From NCBI GenBank assembly GCA_030762175.1, contig CM060843.1:24631501-24695500 (forward strand): 64,000 nucleotides of DNA, given 5' to 3'. The DNA is from Metallyticus violacea. Taxonomy: Eukaryota > Arthropoda > Insecta > Mantodea > Metallyticidae. The notes below the pieces were generated by a model that saw only the letters and a program-made list of their open reading frames with translations, ran no database searches and had not been told where the DNA came from. Numbering within the stretch: position 1 is the stretch's first letter; every line of letters starts with the position of its first letter. Below are positions 12,096 through 24,455 of the stretch, one piece after another. Position numbers and translations under genes: made by a program.

Positions 12096-12162
12096 ATATT
12101 AAACAGATATCTTCTGTGAAAGTGTGTATACATTTTTTTTTTTTTTTTTTTTTGCACTCTCG

Positions 12163-13501
12163 GTATATAGTGCTACAGTGCTTTTAAATTGAATAGTTGC
12201 CACAAATAAAACTGATCGCCTTAAATTATAAGATCCTCTATAAATGTTTTTAATATCTTGCAGTAAATGAGCACATATATTATCTCCTACAATACTAATA
12301 CTTTATTTCTTTCCAATATTATTGATGTTCAGAGCATTATACGTGCAGACATTTCCCAAATTGCAAAACTGCACATGTTTCTGAATCAATTCCCATTTAC
12401 GTTCGTTTACAGGTGTCCCAGAATTTCCGCACATTTTCTTACAGTTTTACCCTCGTGAACTTTCATATGGTGTCAATTTGGTTGCATCGCCCTTAAGCGG
12501 CCAACTTTCAAATCGACAGTTTTAAATATGCCTCACTGTGTATAAGTGTATGTTGTTAGTATGTATAAAGTGATATTTACTTAATTCACATACATATGAG
12601 TTCTTAAAAAAACAAAACTCATTTAACTTTCATTTTAAAATGCATTACACGTAACTTTTCTTTTCATTTCCCGTTTTTTCGTTAATGCTTATTTGCTTCT
12701 GTATCTATTTAATGTTCAACACCATTATTCTGGATAAATTAGCTGGCCCTTTCACGATCGTATCTTTGCAACCCGCACAATGCATCCTAAATTGCTTCCC
12801 TTTTCCCACAGGATAACTTCCTCTGTATTTTGTTTCTTACGATACGTTTTACGGTTTCTACCAAACCAGCACTGATGATGGAACGTTGAATGAACGCAGA
12901 GCATCATAAAAAGCATATAAAACGAACGTTCCGTTTACATCTAAAAGCGGGACGCCATAAACAGCCACGATATTATCCGCGGCAACGGGGCCAGTAAATG
13001 AAGTGTGTCAATTGTTCGGCGGTGCAAATCCGTTTCTCTTCTATTATTTTTCGTAATTAATTCAATTTTCCGGCATTAACCACAGGCAGCTGTGAGTATT
13101 TATTACTTGCGGAATGAGTCCAAAATGATGTTGAAATAAACATCATGAATCTGTTTCATAACCGGCGTTTATCAGCAGAAATTCATGAGGCTTTTATTTT
13201 ATTATATTCATTTATTTATAACTACTTCAGTATTTTATCCATCCAATTAATAAATATACAAGCAACATTATTAACTGAACTATTTCACTGCGTTCTATTG
13301 TTGTTGTCTTGTTATTTTCTCTTTTCTTTTGTGTTAAAATGCGTTACAATAATAAGAAAATCCCACACTCTGTTAATGATGTATTTAAAGTGTTACAGGT
13401 CTTCAAACACGCAATATATACATCACGAAGAACTTAAAAAAAAAAAAAAAAAAAAAAAAGTAACCATAAAGTCATAGTACATTTCCATTCGCTGAAAAGA
13501 G
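12163..13501. other. unassigned sequence
   Basis: No gene recognised. A slightly GC-richer patch at 12890-13030 (AAAGCGGGACGCC, CCGCGGCAACGGGGCC) stands out from the AT-rich surroundings. A poly-A run lies at 13437-13459. Confidence 0.4.
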
Positions 13502-13905
13502 AGAGTGGCTCAGACAATAGCGCTTGGTGTTTTCATTTAAGAGATCGCGGATTCAAATCGTTATAGGCTGCCATTATGAGCTTAGAAGAATGCGTAATGG
13601 ATCTTTCCTTTCTGCGAATTTTCCTTTGTCCCATTTTATCTCATTTAATTCCGCTGGTTCTGCTACAGAGACGAAAGTGCCAGGCGAGGTGGGCTGTTGC
13701 TGTGTGCGATGTCACGGCGGTTTGCACCGTAAGGTTTCTGCCCCGGCACCTGGTGTAGAAGTGGCTCTATGTCCGTGACTAGCTGCCCTTGGATCCTATC
13801 CGCTGTGTGTATACCTCACCTCATCCCTTCCTCCCGAAAGTGCCCTAAATGCCATAAAGGGATAACTGTTAGGCACGACTGAAGTACCGAATGCCCTCCT
13901 CCGTC
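13502..13905 (+). mobile_element. SINE4 (tRNA-derived), near full length
   Basis: Begins with a tRNA-like head (GAGTGGCTCAGACAATAGCGC as A-box region, GGATTCAAATC as B box). A central block CATTTAATTCCGCTGGTTCTG is shared with the copies at 39127, 53583 and 55003, and the 3' part includes CCTCATCCCTTCCTCCCGAA and AAGTACCGAA. About 400 bp. Copies are diverged, so this family is older than SINE1 and SINE2. Confidence 0.65.
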
Positions 13906-14348
13906 ACTACCAATTCATTCCATTTGCAAATGTTATGCACGGTTCGTGGAGAGAGGATGCTTGTGTTAAGGAAAAAGCAATGGATGTCCCTCTGTTTCAG
14001 ATTCTTCTGTTTGTCCACCTCGTTTATCCGACTTAACATCACGTATTTTTTTTCTTTTTCTTTTACTGTAGCGTCACGTCAAGAATCATATCTCAACCTA
14101 AGACTGTTCAGCACCTGTTTACAATAATCTTTCTCAACAAATAGCTAACACTACATAATAAAACAGGATACCTATAGCTATCTTAATTGTACTATATGCT
14201 GTGATTTTTTAAAAATCTCATATTCCTATAAAGGTGTGAACTTGAATTTCAATTTCCAACTTTATGTCAGTGATAGTACAATTTACTACCCAACTTAAAT
14301 ATTCATTGAACAGGGCAAATACGATTGCATCTTTTATATAAAACTTAT
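13906..14348. other. unassigned sequence
   Basis: AT-rich, no recognised feature. Confidence 0.4.
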
Positions 14349-15449
14349 CAGGTTTGGTCCATAAGTTCCCGACCTGACATAGATGGCCTTAATTAATTGT
14401 AGCAATGTTTGTGCTATCAAATATATACTTCAGCAATGTAAACATCACATTTCCTTTCCGATCATATCATTCATTTGCTTGGAGAAGCTCATTTAGTCAG
14501 TCGTGTTGAGTAAGGCAGCGTACTGTTCCAAAGAATAAGAGCGATGATTAGAAATTTAACTAAGGAAGGGGTTTTCATCCAATGATGTTAAAACACCTTC
14601 ATATTTCATTTCGAAGTAGTCCAAAGTATTCCTTTTAGACAGAGAGAAACTTGAAGATGACTCACATGGGGTAGGCCTGTGGAAGAAAGCGTCTCTTTTA
14701 TCGAGGAGGAAGTTCTGAATGACAGGCGTCTGAACAGAAATTATACATCTGAAAGTTAGGAGATTTCTAAACGAAACGTGCTTCACAACCTTAATCAACA
14801 TTTGCAACATATAAGCCGTTGCAAAATGGTTATCCCGAATTCTTTCTGCAGTTCAAATGCAAGTGCGCGTGGAATGTTGTCAGAACTTTTTAACATTTTT
14901 AAAGGCAAAGAGAGGTCAGTATTGGAATCCATCGTCACAGGGTACAGACCTATGGTTCTCTACTATGACCCTGTTTCAAAAAGAGATTCGGTGAAGTTGC
15001 GGAAAAATGGTGAAGTACCCCATAGAAACGCACTGTCCATGAAGAAGATCATGGCAACAATATTTGGGCACTGCAGAGGAATTTTGATAAAAGACTTCAA
15101 CGAAAGGAACACGAGGGTCTGGGAATTACTATGCTGGCTGAGCTACTGCTTCAACTGCGGTGACAGCAAGGGAAATAGGCGTGGAATGCTGAGTCGAGTT
15201 TATCTGCTGCACGACAATGCACGGTTCCATATGGCCACATACTGCAGAAGCAGCTGAATCATCTATCATGCAGCCCGGACTTTTGCCTTAGTGACTATTA
15301 CCTGCTTTCAGGACTGAAATTCGACCTTAGAGGGCGCAGATTCACGAACTTAATGCATTGAAAGACGCTGTTTTCCAGCATTTTGATACAAAGCTTTGGA
15401 TATGCCTACTTAACATGGCCAGGCCGGAAACTTATGGGCCGCACCTCTT
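14349..15449 (+). mobile_element. mariner element, diverged (copy A2)
   Basis: Bounded by inverted repeats of the A lineage: left TTTGGTCCATAAGTTCCCGA, right (inward) GTGCGGCCCATAAGTTTCCG. About 1.1 kb, shorter than A1, so internal deletions are likely. It is the most mutated of the long A copies, hence probably the oldest. Confidence 0.8.
14778..15257 (+). pseudogene. mariner transposase fragment (A2)
   Basis: Long surviving open stretch of a mariner transposase. It shows PMVLYYDPVSKRDSVKLRK, just after the first catalytic acid (the GDET motif is altered to GYRP), then MKKIMATIFGHCRGILIKDF, and LLHDNARFHMAT holding the second catalytic aspartate. Past 15257 the reading breaks, but a SDYYLLSGLKFDL-like third-D region follows near 15290-15330 in another frame. 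The N-terminal HTH part upstream (about 14540-14780) is barely readable. It is inactive. Confidence 0.82.
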
Positions 15450-15599
15450 ATACACATGTCATATTGTATAACCCAGCGTAAAAACCAACGTCTATGTGAC
15501 AAAAGTGTACATATGTATATGATATGTTCAGTAATCGCAGTCAATATATCAACGAAATGTAATGTGATATTAGACCTACAGGAGTGATCGCTTTGGGGG

Positions 15600-15799
15600 C
15601 TGTTCATTTTGTTTATTTATGGACGCTCTTTAACATCAGGTTATCAGCTTTCCATTCAATTCAGGGTGTGAAACGACCGATAAATTTTGCGCAGAGGCCT
15701 CTTTTCTCAGACTTAAGGTTCTTTTACGTGTCGTAAATCTACGGCATGGGGTCCATAGCTTTATTTCCCTTCCAAAGGAAGCCATACTTAGGATTTTTA
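15600..15799 (-). mobile_element. SINE2, 5'-truncated
   Basis: 200-bp 3' part of SINE2 on the minus strand. Perfect 10-bp target duplication GCTTTGGGGG at 15590-15599 and 15800-15809. It landed about 150 bp beyond the end of mariner A2. Confidence 0.9.
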
Positions 15800-15951
15800 G
15801 CTTTGGGGGGTGAGCGCGTGATGTAGTATAGTAGCATTTTATAAATGTGGACGTAAATGAAGACTGTGCTAGGTAGAACAGTTTAATGTTTCTAGGCTGG
15901 GCTGCACTACAGTTTCCCTTGTTCTTTTGTACTATTTTGGCACGGAAACAG

Positions 15952-16000
<49 letters not shown>
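15952..16000. repeat. (ATT)n microsatellite
   Basis: About 16 perfect ATT units. Confidence 0.97.
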
Positions 16001-16002
<2 letters not shown>

Positions 16003-16140
16003 GAGCAAGTTCGAGACATTATGAGATATTTAGTGTAATTATCTCTGCAAGAATGCTTGCCTTCACGGTAGATACTTCATTTGTTATATCCAGAAACATG
16101 AATTAGTAATTTCCAAACTCAAAGATGATAAACACAGAAC

Positions 16141-16680
16141 GCCTCCGTAGTAGCGTTTCGATTACTATCCGGGGGATCTGTATTCTAATTCCGGTCACAT
16201 CAAACTGTCTGGGTAAGGTTTCTTTCGGAGTTTTATATTATCCATGCCAGATAGCTTTAAGGCGCCAAGAAATCCCAGCTCATTTGCGCCATCATTAATT
16301 CGTTTCATTCCATTCATCCCTACAAAGTTAAATCTACAGTACCGCCACGGGTGGCCGAGGTCGTTAAGGCACGGACTCGTGAGCGGGAGGTCTGCGGTTC
16401 GAATCCCGCCAGGACCGTCCTCCCTGACTGGGGTTTTTTCCAGGTTTTCCTCAGTCTTCATAACTGGCAAATGCCGGGGAGGTACCTAAACTTAGGCCTG
16501 GAACGTTTCCTTCCTTAAAAAAAAAAAATCCTTTCCCAATTTATCATTTCATTTCATGTATCATCAGTGTCCACCGCCTGTGGTGCCTCAGTAGTGAAAA
16601 CGGGCGTTAAACACTACTCAAAAAAAAAAAAAAAAATCTACAGTATTCAGTTCACAATCTACCAACTTGCGAAAAGACCC
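16141..16680 (+). repeat. repeat R (unknown family), interrupted by SINE1
   Basis: The block at 16195-16341, resuming after 16645, matches pieces elsewhere. CAAACTGTCTGGGTAAGGTT recurs at 27473. ATAGCTTTAAGGCGCCAAG through CTACAGTATTCAGT recurs at 31770-31868. The head (about 16141-16195) has a loose tRNA-like look, so R may be another SINE or a LINE tail. The full length of the family is unknown. Confidence 0.6.
16342..16633 (+). mobile_element. SINE1, full length, best-preserved head
   Basis: 292 bp. The head keeps clear RNA polymerase III boxes: A box within GGTGGCCGAGGTCGTTAAGG and B box GGTTCGAATCC, resembling tRNA-Ser or tRNA-Leu. Then comes the body and a 3' end AACGGGCGTTAAACACTACT with a long A tail. 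Target duplication AAATCTACAGTA at 16330-16341 and 16634-16645, confirmed by the uninterrupted R copy near 31860. Confidence 0.95.
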
Positions 16681-18560
16681 AATGCTGATAAAAATGCTGT
16701 CTTAGTAACATCTGCTTCTGCAGGTGCTGTATAAAACAAATGAAGGTATAGAGCACAGCTGCTAATTTAAAATGATCTTCATTGATGCATGAATTATAAT
16801 TCACAGCTCACGTTTGTAAAGTAATTCCTTTTAAAGAATAACATTTTCGTATTTGTATTCTTTTTTAAAAGCATCCATTTATTAGTAAAACAAATTATGC
16901 TTTAATTTTGTATGTTTTAACTAATATACCTCTGAATTTTCTTCTTTTGGGGCTATTTTACTTTCTCGTTCAATTAGTAATTTTCTTGCAATATTGGCAC
17001 CTCTTTAGCAACTCTCGAACTTTCCAGTGGATGTGCATCAAGAGGGTTTTGTAGCGTACATACAAGAAAGGTATAAGTACGTGGACGCGTTTATTTATCA
17101 TTGCTCTTTTGAAGTCAGTAATTTACAGAGCATACGGATAATTGTCTAAAGAGTGTATTTGATATATGTGTCTTTACGACAGTTTGACATGTTATGTGTA
17201 TCGGCAAAACAAAAAAATATCGAGCATAATTAAAAAGTTTTGTTACAACTTGTGTTTCAATCGAAATTGGTAAGTCGGGGTTATATATTTCATTGAAATA
17301 GCTCTCTTAGTCTTATCTCGTTTTGTTTGTTAAATCTGTATCTAATTCTGAAAGATGCATCATCGTAATTTCTCACTAAATCTAATTGACAATATATTTC
17401 GTACGCCGTCTCATTTCATCAATTCCACGCATGAAAACTACATCCTTGCCTCCATTTGCAAAGATACACCTTTAATTTTACCCTCCCCCCGAGTGACACT
17501 AACTTTAAATTATACCGTTTAATGCTAGGGTTCCGATTTATAAATAGGAAAACGTAGTCTCTGGCTGGCCCGCAATAAGAATATCTATAAATACGGCCCA
17601 TTGCCTCCGGCAGAAAAAAAGTATCCATTTGCCGAAATAATATTCTAAATGCCACTTTTCTGATGACTAGCCTGTGGGTTTTATGGGACCTAAAATCGTA
17701 TATTTGGGAAAGCACATATTGTGGCATATGAGAGGTGAGAATGTGGGGGAACTAGTACATTGTAGCATTGGGACGGTTAGTATTTAGAAATGTCTGTTGG
17801 GAGAAAATTAGCTTCTGAGCATGCGTGGATAGGAGAAGGAGAACAATTTTGAGTCGATAGCTGGAACTTGAAGATATTGAACGATACACCTTTCTGCTCT
17901 GCGATGATCACCTTTTCGACGGATGAGTCGATTCCAGAACAATTTTACCAAAGGCAAATATATAATGGTTCAACTTTGAACACTGTTCATATTTGCCTTA
18001 AATACCTCATTTCATTTTTATTAACGAATGGTATAATTCTTATGGATAAATGATACAGCTACGCCCCTGGTCCAGCTAAGGACGATGTAATGAATACAGA
18101 ATTATATTTATGGTAGTGACTTGACAGAGGGCTGCGATATATTGGTCGTCGGCGGCGTTGGGTATTTAAAGTGCTATGACAATAACCAAACAAGTTTCGT
18201 CTATGATTCATGTAATGTTTAGGATGTAAGGATAAGCTATGCAGTAAAGAACTTATTTTTCCTTATATAGCTCCTGCAACTTCTGAAGAGTAACCTCACT
18301 TTCATTACCTTTGACATATGGAATACAAATAGCCTGTCTCCTGAGGTGATTGTTGCACACAGGCCCCAATGTATACCGAGACATTTACCGGACAAGAAAT
18401 GCGATGTTTGACTGCCTCATTTCACAAATATCCTGCTTTAACTTCCTCGTTGTGTCTCAGGCACGCGCACACTTTCTCCAGAATACCCTCTTTTACAAAC
18501 AGTAAACGAAAAATTAACATTCTCAAAGGTGCTAATTCCATTCCTAATTATTCATTATAC
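16681..18560. other. unassigned sequence
   Basis: No gene, SINE or transposase recognised. The open frames here (for example 17419-17727 minus) have no recognisable domain. Confidence 0.4.
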
Positions 18561-18561
18561 A

Positions 18562-19280
18562 GAGGGTGCCAAAAATGTACATACACTTCAAACAAAGAAA
18601 AAACTGTGTTAGCATAACAAAACTGAATTCACACAAACATAAAATGATGAGCACTAATCATCTTACACTTTTACAGTTACTTATACAAAAGTCTTGGGAT
18701 GAACACTTTCAACTTTGCTGTTTTAATAATACGACGTACGCTGGTCCTGCTAATCCCAGTCTCGCGTACACATTGCTTTGTAGATTTCTGCGTTGAGTGC
18801 TCAAAAAGTTCGAAAACCATAGTCGAGGACGCGGGGCTTGTTGCTGTGCGAGGTTACCCAGATCTGCCATTGTGAACATCGCATACGGTACTATGAGTCT
18901 CAAATTTGTCTCGAATCCATGGAATTGTTATTCGCATTGGCGGTTCTGTTTTCTTTGAACTTCATTAACCTTTTCGGTTTTCCAATACCACTTCAAAATT
19001 GCTGTCCGCTGTTCAAACGATAATCTTGGCTCCATTTTGTTGTAGCAACGCTAGCAAAACGTAATGTGAGCCACATCTGTTTGCAGAACATCATACGATA
19101 ACCTTGGCTTCATTGTTCATTGTGGATTTATCTGTCACATAGCAATGCTATCATAATATATGTGAGTCACATCTGTTTACAGAACATCTTACTATACATT
19201 ACTGTTGTTTTTCGGTGCAACTTTGAAATATATTAAATAGATATCTGCTATGAAAGTGTGTAAACATTTTTGACACCCTC
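18562..19280 (-). mobile_element. DUF4817-family Tc1/mariner derivative (copy C2)
   Basis: 719-bp element. Left end GAGGGTGCCAAAAATGTACA and right end (inward) GAGGGTGTCAAAAATGTTTA are inverted repeats. It keeps the 5' non-coding region (minus strand) with the ACGTAATGTGAGCCACATCTG block shared with C1 and C3. Internally deleted and non-autonomous. Confidence 0.85.
18677..19035 (-). pseudogene. Tc1/mariner transposase N-terminal half (C2)
   Basis: Minus-strand frame starting at 19035: PRLSFEQRTAILKWYWKTEK (first HTH, DUF4817), then after a frameshift DKFETHSTVC, and a second HTH ending ISRTSVRRIIKTAKLKVFIPRL-like residues. It then joins directly to the 3' non-coding region at 18677, so the whole DDE catalytic domain is deleted. 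A truncated DNA-binding protein could act as a repressor in principle, but the frameshift argues against any product. Confidence 0.75.
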
Positions 19281-19419
19281 GGGATATGGGAATTTTCCCT
19301 TTACCTGCCTGTGGTAACACTGCATAGGGTATTATGGTCAGGCACGATCTATCTGAACCTGCAGTATTTGATTACAGTGAGTGGAAGCATCTTCTATGGT
19401 TTGTCATGGCGTCTTAGGA

Positions 19420-20010
19420 AGATATATGTACCTGTGAAAATACGAAGGTGTGCGAATGAATGTTATGTTAGGGTGGTAATGAAACACTTACGGCAAGCAC
19501 TTGGTAGTGAAACACTTAGCCGTGCTGCAATATGTCAGTGGTGCAGACATTTCACAGATGGTAACATGCAAGTGATAGACAAGAGTTCTGGGAGGCATCC
19601 ATTGCGGTCACGGATGTCAATATTGCTAAGACCGCGGACAAATGACTGAGGGGTAACGTTACGGCTTCGGTTTACATTCAACACATTGTGACAGAGATAT
19701 CGCAAACACGTCCTTCATGAATCATGCGAGTATCCAGAAATCTCAAATGCAACGAACAGCTCAGATTTGGGCGAACTCTCTTCACATTATGAGTTGATTA
19801 CGGATTTCTTAACAGCAATTTTTTCGTAAGCTCAAAACTTTCTTGGGAGGAAGGAAATTTTCAACTGAGGAGGATGTCTGCTTAATTAGCAGACCAGGAG
19901 GATGGAATCAAGGCATTGGAAAACCATTGGACAAAATATATTGCACTGTAGGGGGAATATGTTGGAAAATAAAACGCTATTTTGAAGTCATAAAACCAGT
20001 TTTTCCTTAT
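19420..20010 (+). pseudogene. mariner transposase remnant, lineage E, middle deleted
   Basis: N-terminal HTH region reads VKIRRCANECYVRVVMKHLRQ-like residues (about 19430-19500), then SETLSRAAICQWCRHFTDG and a GRHPLRS motif, the mariner 'W...F..G......SGRP' linker. From about 19826 a C-terminal block reads LKTFLGGRKFSTEEDV and later CTVGGICWK, matching the mariner 'LGG..F...E.V ... C..V.G.YVEK' ending. The catalytic centre is not visible between them. The lineage differs from A, B, D and F. Confidence 0.65.
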
Positions 20011-20059
20011 TACGTTACTAGCACCATTCCGCCTTTCTTATGTCTACTGTGCTGAAACG

Positions 20060-22100
20060 TATCTCACAAAAAAGTTTGAAGAGTTAATAAAACGTCGTAA
20101 AAATATAGCTTTCTGATTCTGAATAAAATTTAAATTTTTGAAATCTTGAAACTTTCCAATCTGCCCTGCTCCAAAGTTATGTCACTTTAAAAGCCACTTG
20201 TTCGATATTGTTATATCCCTGCAAATGTATTCCTTTTATTTTCTATTTTTTCAGTTAGTAACATATTATTAAGTCGGGGCGCTCTAATTTCTGCCAGCAA
20301 ATAGCAGAACAGTTCCAGTCAACTGACACATTCAATTACACGCATTGGTTCTGCTACTTATGACGTTATTTTCGCGGTAAACAAAATGCATTGCCAGATT
20401 CACGCAGTGGTTAGGAATTAGCGTATTTACAACGCATTTGTGTTTAAAACAGACACTAATGTTTACCAATTAATAGTTATGCTTTATAATTAGTATTGTG
20501 CATTGCAAAAAATAACATGTAAGAACAATTTTGTAGTAAATTCCTAGTTAGAAATTTGGAAAACAATTAAGATATTAATCATGCTTTTATATATTTGCTT
20601 TTACAACGTGTTCACACAAAATATACGAAGATGTGGTAGCTGATTTCTATGTTTTCTTTCACTCTATTTTTTCTACCCGTCCACAAAAAAAATAAAATGG
20701 CAAAATCATTAGCCTGCTCCTTACCAATGAGTTTCAACAAAGACCTGCAATACCAGCATCAACAAAGTAATGTTGTCAGTCATCAGAATCGCTGCTGCTG
20801 AAATTGCTTCCTCCCTGAACCAGAATAATGATAAACCTGCATATGATGCGTCATTATCACTTCTTGCTGCCACGCTTTTTCTGTGAGTTTTTTATATAGT
20901 TTACTGCTGTGCGCCAGTTGGCGATAAATTGTTATTGCGCATATCAGTTCAGTTGCACTGTACATACGGCAGGCGACAACAATATGTCTTGCTTTCTGAT
21001 AAGGATGTCATGTATAGAGAATTTCGGTTTGTGCAAGTTAACCAGCTGTAATAGTTTCTGTTTTTTCTAGGTGTTATTATAGGGCACTTTTTTTTCGTAG
21101 CAGCCAATGGACACCTTTCTGGTTGCAATAGCTGGAGCTTTGTCTATTTCCATGGAGTGGTACTGTCAATAATAGTATATTGAGACGGAGGAATGTTAGC
21201 AAGCAATTTTTCAGAAAAATGTGATATGTAACAAGTATTGAAATGGCCGGTTTGCTTAGATCGAAAAGCCCACAGTGCCGCTTAGACAAAACCTCTTATG
21301 AAACCACCAAGGCACACCATTATTCTTCCACCCTTATCTATTGTCTGTTTGAGGATCCGCTGCTTTGTCATAACTTCATATTTTGGAAGCACTAAATGGC
21401 CAATTACCCATATTTCATAAGTGAAAAGTAATATTATCAAAATTTAGAAATTTAAATCGTCACAAAACAATGTGGTACCTTTAAGTGTTTTAAGTGTTTT
21501 TCTACCATCAAATTTCTATATATGAAGTTCATTTCAAAAGATGCCCTTCCTTAAAAAAAAATCTGCTGCATTAAGAGACAAAGCCGAACTTTTCCTTCAG
21601 GACAATACTGATGTATGGCAGCGTATTGTATCGAAATAAAAATTGTCTAAGTCAGTATTCGGGTCGGTTCTTTTCCGGAGATACTAAATTATTTAACTAT
21701 TTCCTGATTTTCTGTACTTCTTGGTGGCTATTTGTGAAACAGTGCACATGCAACGGCCGTTTTTGCATTAATTTGCACACGGGCAACAGAGGACCATATT
21801 TTCCACGTTCTTTCTCAAAATACTGTCTGATATTGAGAGTACACACTTATGTTTGCAAACTAATTCGGCTCCTTTCTGACATTTGGAATGTAAACAGTAA
21901 TTTACTTACCGATAAGCTTAAAAAACTCTGCATTCGCGTTCGCTAGTTTTACAGGAAAGTGAAAGAAACGTCGGTTTTTATTTAAGTTAGGTGATTTATA
22001 AGACTTTAATGGTTTTCTTTTATTTGCAAATCCTATTTACAGGATGCCACGGTTATTATCGTGTATATTGTGAGCACGTGCCAGCTAATGTTAATACACA
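20060..22100. other. unassigned sequence
   Basis: AT-rich. No recognised gene or repeat. The last part should contain the left end of the mariner that starts at 22109, but I could not define its terminal repeat. Confidence 0.4.
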
Positions 22101-22108
22101 ATCATAAA

Positions 22109-22965
22109 ATGGAGGTAACAAAGTTTGAGATTACAGTCTTTCTAAAGCACTACTGGAAACAGATTATAAAGTTACTGCCGCGACTCGAAGAATGTTGAAG
22201 TGGAGGTAGAACTGTTGTTAATGAGCGTGTAGCACAACGCTTCAATAATGGAGAAGAAAACTCTAAACTCTAAAGCTTTACGTCTTGGAAGACCGAAGGT
22301 ATGGAACAGTGTAGGAAGAAAATCCGCAAAAGGTACTCGTAGGCTGTTAAAATAACTTAATACATCAAAATATGTCATACATTAAGCCACTTATCATACA
22401 GAAACCGTATATCTGTACCTATAAGTTGACATCTGAACACGCGCAACGCAGAGTGGATATCTGTTGTCAGCTTATCGCATATCCCATGCATGATAGATTT
22501 ATCTGGAGAATTGCCACTTGTGAAGAAAATGGATATATTACCGCAACCCTGATATTTTGTACAGTGACTCGAACCCCGATTCTCAAGCTTGTCTGGTGTC
22601 TGGTGGAATTTTGAAGGTGTGATTGACTGGGAGTTTCTTCTTGCGAAACTATTCTCCACAATTGGCACGAGTTGTCTTGCAGCAAGACGACGCGAGATCC
22701 CATACAGCTCGACAATCATGGAAAAAATCCAGGAATCAAAAGGGACCGAACTACTACTATATCCAACATATAGCCTTGATCTTGCGTCTTCAAATTATTG
22801 TTTTTGTCGATCCATGGCCCATATACCGTGTGGAAAAATTTCGAAAACACTGAAAAAATACTGAAGCCGTGTAAACCATCACTGAATTCATCACATCAAA
22901 ATGGCATCGTCGCGGTATAACAAAACCCGCTGAAAGGTGGTCAAGACTATAGAATATAATTACCT
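22109..22965 (+). pseudogene. mariner transposase pseudogene, lineage D, nearly full span
   Basis: Starts MEVTKFEITVFLKHYWKQ at 22109 and can be followed in shifting frames to about 22965. Visible parts: VNERVAQR..FNNGEEN linker; ELTSEHAQRRVDICCQLI-like block; CEENG..YYRNPD, where the first catalytic Asp has become Glu; VWWNFEGVIDWEFL; VLQQDDARSHTARQ with the second Asp; and RSMAHI region after a damaged 'YSPDLAPSDY' site. The end reads GITKPAERWSRL. Length is close to the usual ~345 residues, with several frameshifts. It cannot be active. Terminal repeats were not identified. Confidence 0.85.
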
Positions 22966-22989
22966 TTACTTTAAACATTAGCTTAGTTT

Positions 22990-24420
22990 CTTGTCAAAAT
23001 ACGTTTCAAATAAGGTTTTGCTTACATACTGACAGTATCTATATTCATCCTCCTTAAAGTATACTCTCTTTTGTTTCGAGAGTTGCAACACTTCACACTA
23101 CAGTTATGAACAATATTCCCCATTTCAAATCATTTGGTCTTATTCTTGCATAGATTGCAACGTAAATATCTCCAGCTGTTTTTCTTAAAGCTTATGAGTA
23201 CTTCATTTTTAATAGATGGCTTACCAACCCAACTCGAACAGAAAATCACCTGTTAAGGTTAGCGGAAATGGCCTAGTCTTAAGGCCATGTTCCAAGACAT
23301 CATTCACCCTTTTTCTTTATCTGGGCTTGAAACCATAAGCAGAACGAGCCTATACGTTCAGAACCCCCCCCCCTGCAGGTAGAGTTTTATTATTTTATTA
23401 TTATTTTCACCTGCTCGTCACACAGTTTCCCATTGTATTCTCGCCCAGGGGATGAATCAGATATGCAGACTGCTTACAGTGAAACCAATGGGTCGAAGGT
23501 TCGATTTTCGATAGCTCGCAAGTTTCCGTTTATTACTGAGATTCTGTCAGATTGCAGGCTGTACCCAATACTTTCTGAAAGATTCTAAACTATCTAACCA
23601 AAATCCAAGATCAATATATTGGATATTTCGCTCTTTCTCCACTAATATGCCTTAAGATTTCCTTTCATCCAGTTTTCTGCTGCTGATTTACATTAGCTCG
23701 CAGAGTAGAAAACTACAAGAAAATAACCGCCTCATAAAGAAAGTAAAAGAAAAAAGAGAAAGTAGTTCAATAAATGAGCTACTCACAGCTATTGCTTTTT
23801 ACAACTGAAATAAATGGCGTGCCTTTGTAACGCCCCGTAACACATTTCCAGGAAAGGGCAACGTTGATTATTTCCACTAAGTAAATAAACGCTAATTATC
23901 ACAGATGGTGCTTTGGCAAAATTTCTGTATTTTTGTTTAATTTAAGAGATTAAGATTAACGTCTGTCCACATTCTATGAACTTTTGCAATATGTATGTAC
24001 CTCAGAGCATGAAACAGGCCCAGGTTACATTAATGATATCTATATGGAATATATAGAAGGCACCTTTTCAATAAGTATTTACGCTCAAAACGGATAACGA
24101 AATAGTAGTTCATGGATACACATCCATGAACACTATTTTAACATCATACATTATACATCTGTGAATTCGTCAACTGAATAATAAAATATGTTGCATAGAC
24201 TTTGTGTAAAAGGAAGTGTGGAAACTTTCCCTATTATCGGAGGTTTTGAGACTAATTGGGAGAGCGTTATACTGATGCATTGGCAATAAACTCCTTTTTG
24301 ATATAAAAATAAATATGCATTAGACCTATGCAGATTACACTTTTTCTAGTGATAATGCTGTGTATTTGCATACTTTTAATGAACTGGTCTTGATTTTTAA
24401 TTCAAAAATTAAAAAGAGAA
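22990..24420. other. unassigned sequence
   Basis: A stretch at 23440-23520 ends in AAGGTTCGATTTTCG, a B-box-like motif, and could be an old SINE head, but this is weak. A perfect 10-bp inverted repeat with a 4-base loop lies at 24108-24131. No gene recognised. Confidence 0.35.
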
Positions 24421-24455
24421 AGTATAAAAGATGTTTCAAAAATACTTTTACAAAC

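Larger units (their letters stand above)
10162..12162 (-). mobile_element. DUF4817-family Tc1/mariner derivative (copy C1), split by a later insertion
   Basis: Ends are the family's inverted repeats: left GAGGGTGCCAAAATGTATAC, right its complement but stretched by a poly-T run at 12131-12153. The element's own DNA is about 590 bp. The rest is the 1,412-bp insertion at 10684-12095. A 33-bp block (10512-10544) is repeated at 10548-10580 and is single in the sister copy at 18562. The transposase has a large internal deletion, so this is a non-autonomous derivative. Confidence 0.82.

Noticed and set aside
11860..12096. Open frame rich in Tyr and Asn
   Set aside because: Pure translation of the TAG/ATT microsatellite.
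16342..16420. Possible tRNA gene (clear A and B boxes)
   Set aside because: It is the head of a SINE1 with body, tail and target duplication. The same holds for the heads at 44178, 50430-50513, 53999, 55003 and 61658.
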